A DNA stretch of 64,000 nucleotides from Runella sp. MFBS21. GTDB lineage: Bacteria > Bacteroidota > Bacteroidia > Cytophagales > Spirosomataceae. Below the pieces are notes generated by a model. It had not been told where the DNA came from and ran no database searches. It worked only from the letters and a program-made list of their open reading frames with translations. Location: contig NZ_JARNTW010000004.1 of NCBI RefSeq assembly GCF_029433105.1, forward strand, positions 565,253 through 629,252. Direction: 5' to 3'. The position numbers and the translations under genes are program-made. Positions 18,219 to 27,356 of the stretch are shown piece after piece. Each line of letters opens with the position of its first letter. Position 1 is the first letter of the stretch.

Positions 18219-18554
18219 TCAAAAATATTTTAGCATAGCCCAAGGGCGTCGTGTTGAGAGATAATGAGGGTTTTTATCATTTGTATAAGCTTCACGCTCA
18301 AAACTGATATTGCGATAAGCACGATACCGATGCCGATACTGAATGAGTCGAACAAGGTATTCAAGTATATACCAAATATAAAAAAGTAAAATCCCTGTTT
18401 CGAGTTGTTGGCGTAAGTGGATTCGCTCATGATTGAGAAGCCATCGGGGGGGATTGTTGTCGCGACAAAATACCCAAGGAAAAAAAGTGAGACCTTCTAC
18501 CCACAAAAAAGGAGTATGGACGATAATCATAGGTAAGCGAAATTTAGAAAACAT
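18219..18554 (-). CDS. Small membrane protein with an HExxH motif
   Basis: A 111-residue protein I cannot assign to a named family. It contains LLNHERIHLRQQLE, a textbook HExxH zinc motif (H42, E43, H46), followed by one hydrophobic segment at about residues 53-70 (TGILLFYIWYILEYLV) and then FEREAY, whose glutamates at 86 and 88 could supply a third ligand. This order (HExxH, membrane helix, Glu) resembles minimal membrane metalloproteases, but the size is far below theirs. It stands alone between the DUF5916 gene and the adenine deaminase gene. Catalytic activity is only an inference. Confidence 0.6.
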   Translation of the reverse strand: MFSKFRLPMIIVHTPFLWVEGLTFFPWVFCRDNNPPRWLLNHERIHLRQQLETGILLFYIWYILEYLVRLIQYRHRYRAYRNISFEREAYTNDKNPHYLSTRRPWAMLKYF

Positions 18555-18698
18555 GATTTATTTTTGATTGTCGAGCTAATAAGTAGGGAAACTTTGACGG
18601 AAATTACCTTATGAGTATCAGCAAAACAAATCATAATTTGTACCGCAATACATAAAATTATATTTTTAGATTATCGTAGACCCTTAACACCCCATTGA

Positions 18699-20348
18699 AT
18701 GATGTTTCTAACGGCCAATTTACTCAATCTCTTTGATCATACCATTAATTTGGCCGAAATACAGGTCGTAGATAAGCGAATCGTAAGTGTAAAAATAATA
18801 GGAGAGGAGCAGGAGGATTTTTCTTATATCATGCCAGGTTTTGTGGATGCGCACGTACACATCGAAAGCTCCATGCTCACTCCTGCGCAATTTGCGCGCT
18901 TAGCCGTGGTACACGGTACCGTTGCTACGGTATCAGACCCCCATGAGATTGGCAATGTATTAGGAGTGGCAGGAGTGGAGTATATGATAGAAGATGCGCG
19001 TCAAGTGCCGTTTAAGTTTTGTTTTGGGGCCCCTTCTTGTGTTCCGGCTACTACTTTCGAAACTGCGGGGGCGGTTATTTCTCCCAAAGATGTCCGTAAA
19101 TTACTTTCGATGAAGGAAATTGGCTATCTAGCCGAAATGATGAATTTTCCGGGAGTGCTTTATGAACAAGAAGATGTAATGATGAAAATAAGGTTGGCAC
19201 AAGCATTCAATAAACCTATCGATGGTCATGCGCCAGGCTTACGTGGACAAGACGCTAAAAAATACATAGAAGCAGGCATCACTACCGACCATGAGTGTTT
19301 TACCTACGACGAAGCTCACGAAAAGCTTCAGCTAGGACTTAGCTATGTATTGATTAGAGAAGGGAGTGCGGCCAAAAACTTTGAAGCCTTGATTCCGCTC
19401 ATGAGTCAATATCCCAATAGGCTCATGTTTTGTTCGGACGATAAGCATCCCGACAATCTTGTAGAAGGGCATATCAATCAGCTCGTAAAGCGTGCTTTAG
19501 CCAAGGGCTTTGCGTTGTTTGATGTACTTAGGGCTGCTTGTCTCAATCCCGTATTGCATTATCGCCTCTCTGTAGGCTTGCTGAGAGAAGGCGATCCCGC
19601 TGATTTTATTTTGGTTGATAATTTACAAGATTTCAATGTTTTATCGACCTACATCAACGGAGAGAAAGTGGCCGAAAATGGCATCACATTTTTACCTGAT
19701 TTGCGTAGCCCTATCGTCAATCAGTTTGATTGTCGCCGTATTTCTCCTCTTGATTTAAGACTAGAAGCACCGGCGGCGTCAGTGACAATACAAGTAATAG
19801 AAGCTCTCGAAGGGCAGCTCATTACAAACGCTCTAGAGATAGCTGCTCTGATTGAAGACGGGTGTATAGTGTCTGATACTGAGCGCGATATTTTGAAAAT
19901 AGCGGTGGTCAATCGTTATCAAGCTGCCCCCGTGGCAGTAGGGTTTATCAAAAACTTTGGTTTGAAACAGGGAGCTATTGCGTCGTCGGTAGCGCATGAT
20001 TCTCACAATATCATTGCAGTGGGCTGCGATGATGAAAGCCTTGCGCGTGCTATCAACCTAGTGATTGATTCGCAAGGCGGTATCAGTGCGGTAGAAAGTA
20101 TATTCCAAAAAGCGCTTGAATTGCCTTTGCCGATTGCAGGGTTAATGTCGGATAAAGACGGATATGAAGTCGCAGAAAAATATACCATAATAGATAATTT
20201 TGTTAAGCAACAACTTTCTTCTTCTTTGGCATCTCCTTTTATGACCCTTTCTTTTATGGGGCTTTTAGTGATTCCTTCGTTGAAAATGAGTGATTTAGGG
20301 CTTTTTGATGGGCAAAAGTTTAGTTTTACCAAATTATATTTTCTTTAA
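18699..20348 (+). CDS. ade: Adenine deaminase
   Basis: A 549-residue amidohydrolase that converts adenine to hypoxanthine in purine salvage. The metal-binding segment MPGFVDAHVHIESSMLTPAQ carries the HxH and the family-specific IESSM, followed by HGTVATVSDPHEIGNVLG, GHAPGLRG and CSDDKHPDNL. The C-terminal half has IAVVNRY, GLKQGAIASSVAHDSHNIIAVG and GGISAVE, all typical of Ade rather than of adenosine deaminase. The start is one of two adjacent ATG codons. It appears to be a single-gene unit; no terminator is evident before the sigma-factor promoter. Confidence 0.95.
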   Translation: MMFLTANLLNLFDHTINLAEIQVVDKRIVSVKIIGEEQEDFSYIMPGFVDAHVHIESSMLTPAQFARLAVVHGTVATVSDPHEIGNVLGVAGVEYMIEDARQVPFKFCFGAPSCVPATTFETAGAVISPKDVRKLLSMKEIGYLAEMMNFPGVLYEQEDVMMKIRLAQAFNKPIDGHAPGLRGQDAKKYIEAGITTDHECFTYDEAHEKLQLGLSYVLIREGSAAKNFEALIPLMSQYPNRLMFCSDDKHPDNLVEGHINQLVKRALAKGFALFDVLRAACLNPVLHYRLSVGLLREGDPADFILVDNLQDFNVLSTYINGEKVAENGITFLPDLRSPIVNQFDCRRISPLDLRLEAPAASVTIQVIEALEGQLITNALEIAALIEDGCIVSDTERDILKIAVVNRYQAAPVAVGFIKNFGLKQGAIASSVAHDSHNIIAVGCDDESLARAINLVIDSQGGISAVESIFQKALELPLPIAGLMSDKDGYEVAEKYTIIDNFVKQQLSSSLASPFMTLSFMGLLVIPSLKMSDLGLFDGQKFSFTKLYFL

Positions 20349-20375
20349 TTAATTGTAAAAAAAACACTTTTTATT

Positions 20376-20406
20376 TTGCAACTTATTATAAAGAAAATTA
20401 CATTTG
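20376..20406 (+). promoter_or_regulatory. Promoter of the ECF sigma gene (-33 and -7)
   Basis: TTG at 20376-20378 (within ATTTTGC) is followed, 20 bp later, by TACATTTG at 20399-20406. Both elements and the spacing match the Bacteroidota consensus TTG-N19/20-TAnnTTTG. The expected transcript start is about 30 nt before the ATG at 20445. Confidence 0.6.
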
Positions 20407-20444
20407 GGCTGTGATTGTTTCTAAACCCCAAACCCCTCCACCCA

Positions 20445-21026
20445 ATGCCCCGGTTTCATCTAACTACACACGAAGAGGTGACTCTCTGGAATCAGTTCCG
20501 CCAAGACGACGAAGCCTCTTTTGCAAGACTCTATCAATGCTATGTTCAACTACTGTACAACTACTGTACTCAGTTTAGCGCTGATAAAGCCCTGATTAAA
20601 GATTGTATCCACGATTTGTTTGTGGAACTTTGGCAACATCGCCACACGCTTGGCGATACCACGTCGGTGCGTTATTATTTGATGGCGTCTATCAAACGTA
20701 AATTGGTAAGACATCTCAACGCTCAACAAAAAAATACGAGTAGTGAAGAAATCCCCTTGGAGTATCATCATCTTTATACGGCATCATCGGAGTCGTATGT
20801 GATTGCACAAGAGGAGTACCTCCAAACAAACCGTAACTTAAACGAAGCAATGGAAAAATTGCCTCGTCGTCAACGGGAAGCTATTTTCTTGAAGTTTTAT
20901 GTGAATATGACAAACGAAGAAATTTCTAACTTCATGAAAATCAACATTCAATCGGTTTACAACCTTGTTTTTGGTGCTTTAACTAGCATGAAAAAACAAC
21001 TCAGCATGGAGCGCGTGACAGTATAA
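20445..21026 (+). CDS. ECF-type RNA polymerase sigma factor
   Basis: A 193-residue sigma-70 family protein. Region 2 is seen in DEASFARLYQCYVQLLYNYC and KDCIHDLFVELWQHR, and region 4 in AMEKLPRRQREAIFLKFYVNMTNEEI followed by the helix-turn-helix MKINIQSVYNLVFGALTSMKK. In Bacteroidota such factors usually serve polysaccharide or iron uptake with a FecR-type anti-sigma gene next to them. Here the next gene is rarA, so the anti-sigma partner, if any, is elsewhere. The frame is open upstream to a TTG at 20415, but the ATG at 20445 fits the promoter and the domain start. Confidence 0.9.
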   Translation: MPRFHLTTHEEVTLWNQFRQDDEASFARLYQCYVQLLYNYCTQFSADKALIKDCIHDLFVELWQHRHTLGDTTSVRYYLMASIKRKLVRHLNAQQKNTSSEEIPLEYHHLYTASSESYVIAQEEYLQTNRNLNEAMEKLPRRQREAIFLKFYVNMTNEEISNFMKINIQSVYNLVFGALTSMKKQLSMERVTV

Positions 21027-21051
21027 AAAGTAGTATAGTTAAAAGATTTAC

Positions 21052-21092
21052 ACCAACGCCCGTAGAAAATCTCTACGGGCGTTGGTATTTTT
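21052..21092 (+). terminator. Terminator after the ECF sigma gene
   Basis: ACCAACGCCCGTAGA (21052-21066) pairs perfectly with TCTACGGGCGTTGGT (21072-21086), followed by ATTTTTG. Confidence 0.85.
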
Positions 21093-21117
21093 GTGCCACT
21101 ATTAACCGCCTTGCTCT

Positions 21118-22380
21118 ATGATTGCTCCTCTTCCGGAAAGAATGCGTCCCCGGTCGCTTGATGATTTCATTGGTCAGTCAAAACTCCTTGGTTCACAGGG
21201 AGCATTACGACGAGCCATTCAACACAATTTGGTGCCTTCCATGATTTTGTGGGGGCCGCCTGGTGTTGGCAAAACAACCCTAGCACTTTTAATTGCCGAA
21301 TCTACCAAGCGCCCTTTCTATCCTTTAAGTGCCATTAGCTCTGGGGTGAAAGAACTACGTGAGGTTTTGGGACGCTCGTCGGGCTTGTTTTCGCCGATTG
21401 TTTTTATTGACGAAATCCATCGCTATAACAAAAGTCAACAAGATGCTTTGCTAGCGGCTGTTGAGAAAGGCCAAATCACGCTCATTGGGGCTACTACCGA
21501 AAACCCCTCTTTTGAGCTGAACTCAGCTTTGTTGTCGAGATGCCAAGTGTATATCCTAGATACGCTTTCCAAAGATGACCTGATTAGAATGCTACATCAG
21601 GCCGCCGAAAGAGACGAAGTGCTAAAAAAGAAGCAAATCCAATTTGAGTCTTATGATGCTTTGTTGCGTCTTTCGGGGGGAGATGGGCGCAAACTTCTTA
21701 ATCTATTTGAGCTAGTGGTCAATGCGCATTTTAGTGAAGAAACGATAATAGTCACCGACGAATCGGTGACGGAAGTTGCTCAACAAAACTTGGCCCGCTA
21801 TGACAAGTCGGGCGAACAGCATTATGATATTGCGTCGGCTTTTATCAAATCAATGCGAGGCAGTGATCCCAATGCGGCACTTTATTGGATGGCAAGGATG
21901 ATTCATGCTGGTGAAGACCCCGAATTTATTGCTCGACGAATGTTGATTTTGGCTTCGGAAGACATTGGCAATGCCAACCCCACCGCCATCATCATGGCCA
22001 ATGCTTGCTTGCAAGCAGTGAAAGCGATTGGGTTTCCTGAAAGTAGAATCATTTTGTCGCAAGTAGTGATTTATTTAGCGACCTCTCCCAAAAGTAATGC
22101 CAGTTATTTGGCCATTGATGAAGCGTTGGCGTTGGCCGAAAAAACGGCTCATTTGCCCGTCCCGCTGCACTTACGCAATGCTCCCACCAAACTTATGAAA
22201 GAGATTGGCTATGGTAAAAATTACCAATATTCGCACAATTATGAAGGTAATTTTGCTGAACAGAATTTTTTGCCTGATGAATTGAAAGGAACACAAGTCT
22301 ATCAGCCAGGTCAAAACCCTCGTGAAAATGAAATCCGTAAACAATTGCAAAAATGGTGGGGTGAATGGTACGGATACTAA
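21118..22380 (+). CDS. rarA: Replication-associated recombination protein A (RarA/MgsA)
   Basis: A 420-residue AAA+ ATPase of the clamp-loader-like RarA family, acting at stalled replication forks. It begins PLPERMRPRSLDDFIGQSKLLG, with Walker A GPPGVGKTTLA, the LSAISSGVKELREVL segment, Walker B FIDEIHRYNKSQQDALL, sensor GATTENPSFELNSALLSRC, and the C-terminal tetramerisation part (DIASAFIKSMRGSDPNAALYWMARM, ASEDIGNANP). All are strong family signatures. The 3' end overlaps the next gene by 16 bp. Confidence 0.96.
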   Translation: MIAPLPERMRPRSLDDFIGQSKLLGSQGALRRAIQHNLVPSMILWGPPGVGKTTLALLIAESTKRPFYPLSAISSGVKELREVLGRSSGLFSPIVFIDEIHRYNKSQQDALLAAVEKGQITLIGATTENPSFELNSALLSRCQVYILDTLSKDDLIRMLHQAAERDEVLKKKQIQFESYDALLRLSGGDGRKLLNLFELVVNAHFSEETIIVTDESVTEVAQQNLARYDKSGEQHYDIASAFIKSMRGSDPNAALYWMARMIHAGEDPEFIARRMLILASEDIGNANPTAIIMANACLQAVKAIGFPESRIILSQVVIYLATSPKSNASYLAIDEALALAEKTAHLPVPLHLRNAPTKLMKEIGYGKNYQYSHNYEGNFAEQNFLPDELKGTQVYQPGQNPRENEIRKQLQKWWGEWYGY

Positions 22381-23318
22381 ACAAAGCGCTTTTTCTTGTA
22401 GTTTGGATGGTGGTCGTGGCTTCGCTTTTAGGCTTTTTGGGATGGTATAGTCGGTGGCTTGACCATTTTGCTAGCTTTCGAGTTCAGTACTTTTTATTGA
22501 GTTTGGGAGTTAGTTTATGGTTTTTAGGGCGATACTTATATCAAAAAAAACGTAGAGACGCATTTTATTTATTACCCGCTTTATTTTCATTGGGTCTTAA
22601 TGGATGGTTTGTGATGCCTTGGTTAGATTATGCGAAAGCAAATAGCACTACGACGGCAGATTTTAGGATTTATCATGCCAACATACTTTATAAAAACAAG
22701 GATTATGCTTTGATCACCAATCGTATCCTGAGCAATAAGCCTTTGTTTATTTCTATTAACGAAGCTACTCCTACATTTATCCGGCATTTAGATAGTACTT
22801 TAGGAAAGCAATACCCTTATGGATTTGATGTATTGGCCAAAGCAAATACTAGAGTCGTCATCAGAAGTCAAGTTCCAGTTGTATTGGATACGGTGGTAGC
22901 CTTCAGTACCAAAGGTATGATGCGTCTTACAACCCAAGTACGGGGAAAGCCGTTGACTATTATTGCTTGTCATGCCTACAATCCTCTTTGGAAGGAAGAT
23001 TTTTTGATACGTAATCAGCAGTTAAAACAAATGGCAGAAATCATAAAACGAGAGAAAAATCCAACTATGATAATCGGGGATTTGAATGTCACACCTTGGT
23101 CGGTTTTTTATGAATCTTTTATTGCAGACACACGCCTAATGAACAGTCGTCAGGGATTTGGAGTACAGCCTACGTGGCCTACTAGTTTTTTACCATTGAG
23201 AATCCCAATTGACCATTGTTTGACCAATTCTTTGTTGGAGACCACTAGTTTTAGGATAGAAAAGCCGACCAAATCGGACCACTTACCTTTGGAGATAGGG
23301 CTGCGGTTTCGCCCTTAA
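22365..23318 (+). CDS. Membrane-anchored endonuclease/exonuclease/phosphatase family protein
   Basis: A 317-residue protein with three N-terminal membrane helices (about residues 7-27, 38-56 and 66-85) and a C-terminal EEP domain. The domain shows a catalytic Glu in ISINEATPTF, a central IIACHAYNP, the DLNVTPWS Asp/Asn motif and the terminal SDHLPLEIGL with the catalytic histidine. These enzymes cut phosphodiester or phosphomonoester bonds in nucleic acids, lipids or inositols; the membrane location makes a DNA or lipid-phosphate target at the outer face of the inner membrane possible. Overlap with rarA implies translational coupling. Confidence 0.85.
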   Translation: MVRILNKALFLVVWMVVVASLLGFLGWYSRWLDHFASFRVQYFLLSLGVSLWFLGRYLYQKKRRDAFYLLPALFSLGLNGWFVMPWLDYAKANSTTTADFRIYHANILYKNKDYALITNRILSNKPLFISINEATPTFIRHLDSTLGKQYPYGFDVLAKANTRVVIRSQVPVVLDTVVAFSTKGMMRLTTQVRGKPLTIIACHAYNPLWKEDFLIRNQQLKQMAEIIKREKNPTMIIGDLNVTPWSVFYESFIADTRLMNSRQGFGVQPTWPTSFLPLRIPIDHCLTNSLLETTSFRIEKPTKSDHLPLEIGLRFRP

Positions 23319-23325
23319 AAAGGTG

Positions 23326-24081
23326 TTATTTTTTGAAATTTGCGATTGCTTGTTGAGTATGACTAGAGAGCACCAAGGTTCCGCTCATTGCAGCCCTTTC
23401 TTTCAGGAGACTATCCCAATGCTCTGTGGTTTCCCAAAATACCTTTTTAAGCGTTTTTAAAGCTTCGGGATTGTATTGAATAAGTTGATGAGCGAAGTTC
23501 CTTATGCCTTCGTCGAGTGTTGGGATATCATCATATACTTCGGCAAAAAGCCCTTTTTCTTTTGCCCAAGATGCCGAGTAAAAAGTAGAAGGATTGAGGG
23601 TAAGTTGAGTAAATGCTGCGATACCTATTTTGCGTTCAATGGCAGGCCCTACCACAAAAGGCCCAATGCCGATGAGTAATTCGCTCAAACGAATAGAGGC
23701 ATGTTGCGTGGCAAAACAATAATCGGTAGCAGCGGCTAGTCCTACACCACCACCCACGGCTTTTCCCTGGACTCTTCCCAAAATCAAAATAGGGCTTTTA
23801 CGGCAAGCGTTGATAACATTCGCAAAACCCGAAAAAAAATGAGTACCTTCTTCGGGCGTTTGGATTGATGCTAATTCTTCAAAACTCGCACCCGCGCAAA
23901 AAGTACGTTCGCCGCCACTTTGAAGAATGATGATTTTCGTAATTGGATTTTGACTAAGCTGTATAATGGTCTCTGCCAATAGCGACAAGATATGACTAGG
24001 CAGGGAGTTTTGGGAGGGGTGAAAAAATGTAATGGTGGCGATTCCCTCCGACGAAATATCCGTAGTGACGTAAGCTTCCAT
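23326..24081 (-). CDS. Enoyl-CoA hydratase/isomerase family protein
   Basis: A 251-residue crotonase-fold enzyme. The oxyanion-hole segments are TFCAGASFEELASIQ and GKAVGGGVGLAAATDYCFA, followed by IRLSELLIGIGPFVVGPAIERKIG. The position of the usual second catalytic glutamate is occupied by LLIGIGPFVVGP, so the reaction (hydration, isomerisation or another crotonase reaction) is not certain. Its ATG at 24081 shares one base with the stop codon of the DUF5723 gene (TAATG), so the two are translationally coupled. It converges on the EEP gene with eight bases between stops. Confidence 0.85.
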   Translation of the reverse strand: MEAYVTTDISSEGIATITFFHPSQNSLPSHILSLLAETIIQLSQNPITKIIILQSGGERTFCAGASFEELASIQTPEEGTHFFSGFANVINACRKSPILILGRVQGKAVGGGVGLAAATDYCFATQHASIRLSELLIGIGPFVVGPAIERKIGIAAFTQLTLNPSTFYSASWAKEKGLFAEVYDDIPTLDEGIRNFAHQLIQYNPEALKTLKKVFWETTEHWDSLLKERAAMSGTLVLSSHTQQAIANFKK

Positions 24082-25625
24082 TATTTTCTTCTTTTGAATA
24101 AACCTTTCTCATGGGGTTGATACCAGCATTTATTGGGGTCTTTAGGTTTGCGGTGAAAAAATGGTGCATAGAGACCAAAATAAAAGTCTAAACCTTGAGG
24201 CTTGCCAATATCTAACATACCCCCTAAATGATCGGTACCTAATATAAGAGGACCAATCCGGGCTGCAAGACCCACCGTAAAAACACGATAATTGTCAATC
24301 AACGCTACGGGTGTGGCTACTTCAAACCACCGGGTTTCGTAGCGGGGAGTCACGGCCACTAAAGACTGAGTTTTGATATCAATATTATTTTTACCTCTAA
24401 GGCTCTGGATTACCAATCCGTTGATATACCAGTTGCCTTTATGATGATAGTCAAAGCTTACATTAGCGGCAGTGGGCAGCCCTATCGTAAAAGCGCGAGG
24501 ATTGTCGGCAGGGCGAACATTGAGTGCTCGGTTTACGGCAGTAATGGCCGAATTACTACCCTGCAAATTACTAAAATCACGATAGGAGAAAGTAACATTA
24601 GTTTGATCGACGTCGAGTTGCCGTACATAGTTTAGGTTTTTATAGCGAATAGCCCCTATGTCATTTAAGGCTGCTGAAATGCGAAATTTATACTTGTTTT
24701 TGTTGGGGTCAGGTTCGCGGCCACCTGTGGGTTTTCCTCTTTTAAATTTATGAAAATCTGGCCGATATTCATACACCGCTCCTATGTCAAATCCCCAGCC
24801 TCCTCCTGCCGATTTATTGCCAAACAAAAAGCTAGGACTTGGACTGATATTAGAAAAAGCTTCCTCGGTAGTATAACCATAGGTAGCCTGCACACGGGGC
24901 GCTAAAATAAATTCGCGGTTGGGGGTTAGACTTTCTACTAGTATTTCATAGTTGGTATTTTTCATGTCGGCATGAACATTATAAACACCGACGAGGCGTT
25001 TAATAGAAGTGCCAACTTTCAAAAAATGCTCATCATAATCGGCTATAACTGCTCCAAAAGTGGCACCTAATTCGATAAAGCCGTTGGTCGTAAGCGTCGC
25101 AGTTTGATTATTGAAAGGCTTTTTTTGTAATTCTTCTAAATCTGTCCCAAATCGAATCACGCGAGCGGTTTCTTCCGAAACATTGGTCATATTGAGATAA
25201 TAACGCCCTCTGGATGTAAGCCCAATTGCAAAACGATTGTTCTTAAAAGAATATAAAAAAGAAGGCCCCCGGAGGTCGCCTCCCGTATGCAGGTGTTTGG
25301 GTTTGCCATTGAGGCGTTCGGCATAGTAAGATTCACGCCATATAATCAGTCCCCGTTCGCTTCGGTATTTTTTGGGAACGGTGTTTGTAACAAGGCCTAA
25401 AAAAGAATAGGGAGCATCAAATCGCAGGTAATTGTTTATCAAAAAAAAATCGTTCCCAATAAGATTGATATAAAGCTTATGTCGAGAATCAGCCGCGTGG
25501 GCAGGGTTAAGATAAAGAGCATTGGTGCCCGCATAGTTGCTAGAAGAAAGCCCTAACCAATGTTGACTATGGCTAGATACGCCTACCAACAATCCCATAA
25601 TAACCAAAACCAAATGTCGCGCCAT
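24081..25625 (-). CDS. DUF5723 family outer-membrane beta-barrel protein
   Basis: A secreted protein of about 514 residues. MARHLVLVIMGLLVGVSSHSQ is the signal peptide, then LGLSSSNYAGTNALYLNPAHAADSRHKLYINLIGNDFFLINNY, the N-terminal signature of DUF5723, which resembles the Type IX-associated PorV/FadL-like barrels in having an NPA (asparagine-proline-alanine) box near the mature N-terminus. Many alternating strands follow, with the glycine-rich GNKSAGGGWGFDIGAVYEYRP. Function is unknown; it is probably an outer-membrane barrel. The frame opens at 25682 but the ATG at 25625 gives the signal peptide directly. Confidence 0.78.
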   Translation of the reverse strand: MARHLVLVIMGLLVGVSSHSQHWLGLSSSNYAGTNALYLNPAHAADSRHKLYINLIGNDFFLINNYLRFDAPYSFLGLVTNTVPKKYRSERGLIIWRESYYAERLNGKPKHLHTGGDLRGPSFLYSFKNNRFAIGLTSRGRYYLNMTNVSEETARVIRFGTDLEELQKKPFNNQTATLTTNGFIELGATFGAVIADYDEHFLKVGTSIKRLVGVYNVHADMKNTNYEILVESLTPNREFILAPRVQATYGYTTEEAFSNISPSPSFLFGNKSAGGGWGFDIGAVYEYRPDFHKFKRGKPTGGREPDPNKNKYKFRISAALNDIGAIRYKNLNYVRQLDVDQTNVTFSYRDFSNLQGSNSAITAVNRALNVRPADNPRAFTIGLPTAANVSFDYHHKGNWYINGLVIQSLRGKNNIDIKTQSLVAVTPRYETRWFEVATPVALIDNYRVFTVGLAARIGPLILGTDHLGGMLDIGKPQGLDFYFGLYAPFFHRKPKDPNKCWYQPHEKGLFKRRK

Positions 25626-25827
25626 TCTCACAAAAGTGATATGATTTATTATCAAAACTGAAAACGTAAAAAGTTGATGCAAAGTACGATATAATCCAAT
25701 AATTTATGAAACCAAAACAATATATAAAGCAATTCTGTAAATATGTTATAGAAAATTTGGCAAAATTATTAATTTGTCCATATCTTGTTCGGTGAAACAA
25801 ATAACTCACCTACGATATTTTGCCATT

Positions 25828-27258
25828 ATGCAATTTTCATTTAAGAATTACGACACCGAAAATTTCTACGACGAGATGTTTACTCCTGACGGGAAGATGC
25901 GTCCGGGGTATGAAGTCTTCAAGCAGCGCGTCGAACAGTTGAACCAAACTGAATTGATGAACCGACAACATACCGCCGAGCGCGCCTTAATGTCCATGGG
26001 GATTACTTTCAACGTATATTCAGAAGGCGAAGGAACGGAACGTATCATGCCTTTAGATATTATTCCGAGGGTGGTAGCAGGAGAAGATTGGAACCGCCTT
26101 GAAGAAGGTCTTATTCAGCGTATTACGGCGCTCAATCTGTTTATTGATGACATTTATAATGACCAAAAAATCCTGAAAGACGGAGTCGTACCACGCGATT
26201 TGATAGAAACTTCTAAGTGCTATTTGGAAGCTTGTCGAGGTTTAAAACCCCCTAAAGGTATTTGGTGTCATATCACAGGTACGGATTTGATAAGGGGAGA
26301 CGACGGTACGTTTATGGTCTTGGAAGACAACCTTCGCTGCCCTTCTGGAGTATCTTATATGCTCGAAAATAGAGAATTGTCAAAGCAGATTTTCCCAGAG
26401 GTATTGGCCCGCACTGGCGTGAGACCCGTATCTGATTACCCCGCTCGCTTGTACGATATGCTTAAGTTTATTGCAGACCGCCCCGATCCCAATATTGTCG
26501 TACTGACGCCTGGAATCTATAATTCGGCTTATTTTGAACATTCGTATTTGGCTCAGCAAATGGGTGTAGAATTGGTAGATGCGCGCGATTTGGTGGTGTC
26601 GGGCGGGTATGTCAAAATGCGTACCACTCGTGGGTTTGAGATTGTGGATGTGATTTATCGTCGTTTGGACGATACCTTCCTTGACCCTCAGGTTTTTAAT
26701 CCGCATTCGCTCATTGGGATTCCGGGGATTTTTGATGTCTATAAAAAAGGACGGGTAGCCCTTGCCAATGCTCCCGGAACAGGCGTGGCCGACGATAAAG
26801 TAATCTATGCCTACGTACCACGCATTATTAAGTATTATCTCGACCAAGAAGCCATCATTCCAAATGTAAGGACCTACATTTGTAGAGAAGACGACGACTT
26901 GAAATATGTTTTAGAAAATGTCGAAAATCTGGTAATCAAAGAAGCCAACGAAGCTGGAGGGTATGGGATGCTAATTGGGCCCAAAGCTACCAAAGAAGAA
27001 CACGAAATTTTCCGTACCAAAATCAAAGAAAATCCGCGCAATTATATCGCACAGCCCGTAATTTCTCTTTCTAGGGTACCGTGTATTGTGGATGACCATG
27101 CTGAGGGACGTCATGTTGATTTGCGACCTTATATCCTTTATGGAGACAATATCAACGTGATTCCGGGGGGGCTGACGCGAGTAGCTTTACGCAAAGGCTC
27201 ACTAGTCGTAAACTCTTCGCAAGGAGGAGGGGGCAAAGATACTTGGGTAACTTATTAG
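25828..27258 (+). CDS. Circularly permuted ATP-grasp type 2 protein
   Basis: A 476-residue protein beginning MQFSFKNYDTENFYDEMFTP. It has the PRVVAGEDWNRLEEGLIQR and LNLFIDDIYNDQKIL segments, ETSKCYLEACRG, the GVSYMLENRELSKQIFPEVL region, VVLTPGIYNSAYFEHSYLAQQMG and KEANEAGGYGMLIG, which are the marks of the circularly permuted ATP-grasp family. The family is thought to make amide bonds to small peptides; in most genomes it is followed by an alpha-E protein and a transglutaminase-like protein. Neither follows here. Start is the ATG at 25828; an upstream frame to 25774 adds a stretch without family features. Confidence 0.9.
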   Translation: MQFSFKNYDTENFYDEMFTPDGKMRPGYEVFKQRVEQLNQTELMNRQHTAERALMSMGITFNVYSEGEGTERIMPLDIIPRVVAGEDWNRLEEGLIQRITALNLFIDDIYNDQKILKDGVVPRDLIETSKCYLEACRGLKPPKGIWCHITGTDLIRGDDGTFMVLEDNLRCPSGVSYMLENRELSKQIFPEVLARTGVRPVSDYPARLYDMLKFIADRPDPNIVVLTPGIYNSAYFEHSYLAQQMGVELVDARDLVVSGGYVKMRTTRGFEIVDVIYRRLDDTFLDPQVFNPHSLIGIPGIFDVYKKGRVALANAPGTGVADDKVIYAYVPRIIKYYLDQEAIIPNVRTYICREDDDLKYVLENVENLVIKEANEAGGYGMLIGPKATKEEHEIFRTKIKENPRNYIAQPVISLSRVPCIVDDHAEGRHVDLRPYILYGDNINVIPGGLTRVALRKGSLVVNSSQGGGGKDTWVTY

Positions 27259-27298
27259 TAAGTACTTTTTACTCAAAACGACATATTGTCAAAATGTG

Positions 27299-27338
27299 CA
27301 CCAAAGCCTCCTATTTAAACAGGCTTTGGTGTTTTTTT
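27299..27338 (+). terminator. Terminator of the ATP-grasp gene
   Basis: CACCAAAGCCT (27299-27309) pairs with AGGCTTTGGTG (27321-27331), followed by T7 (27332-27338). Confidence 0.85.
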
Positions 27339-27356
27339 ATAAAATGTTTCAAAAAA

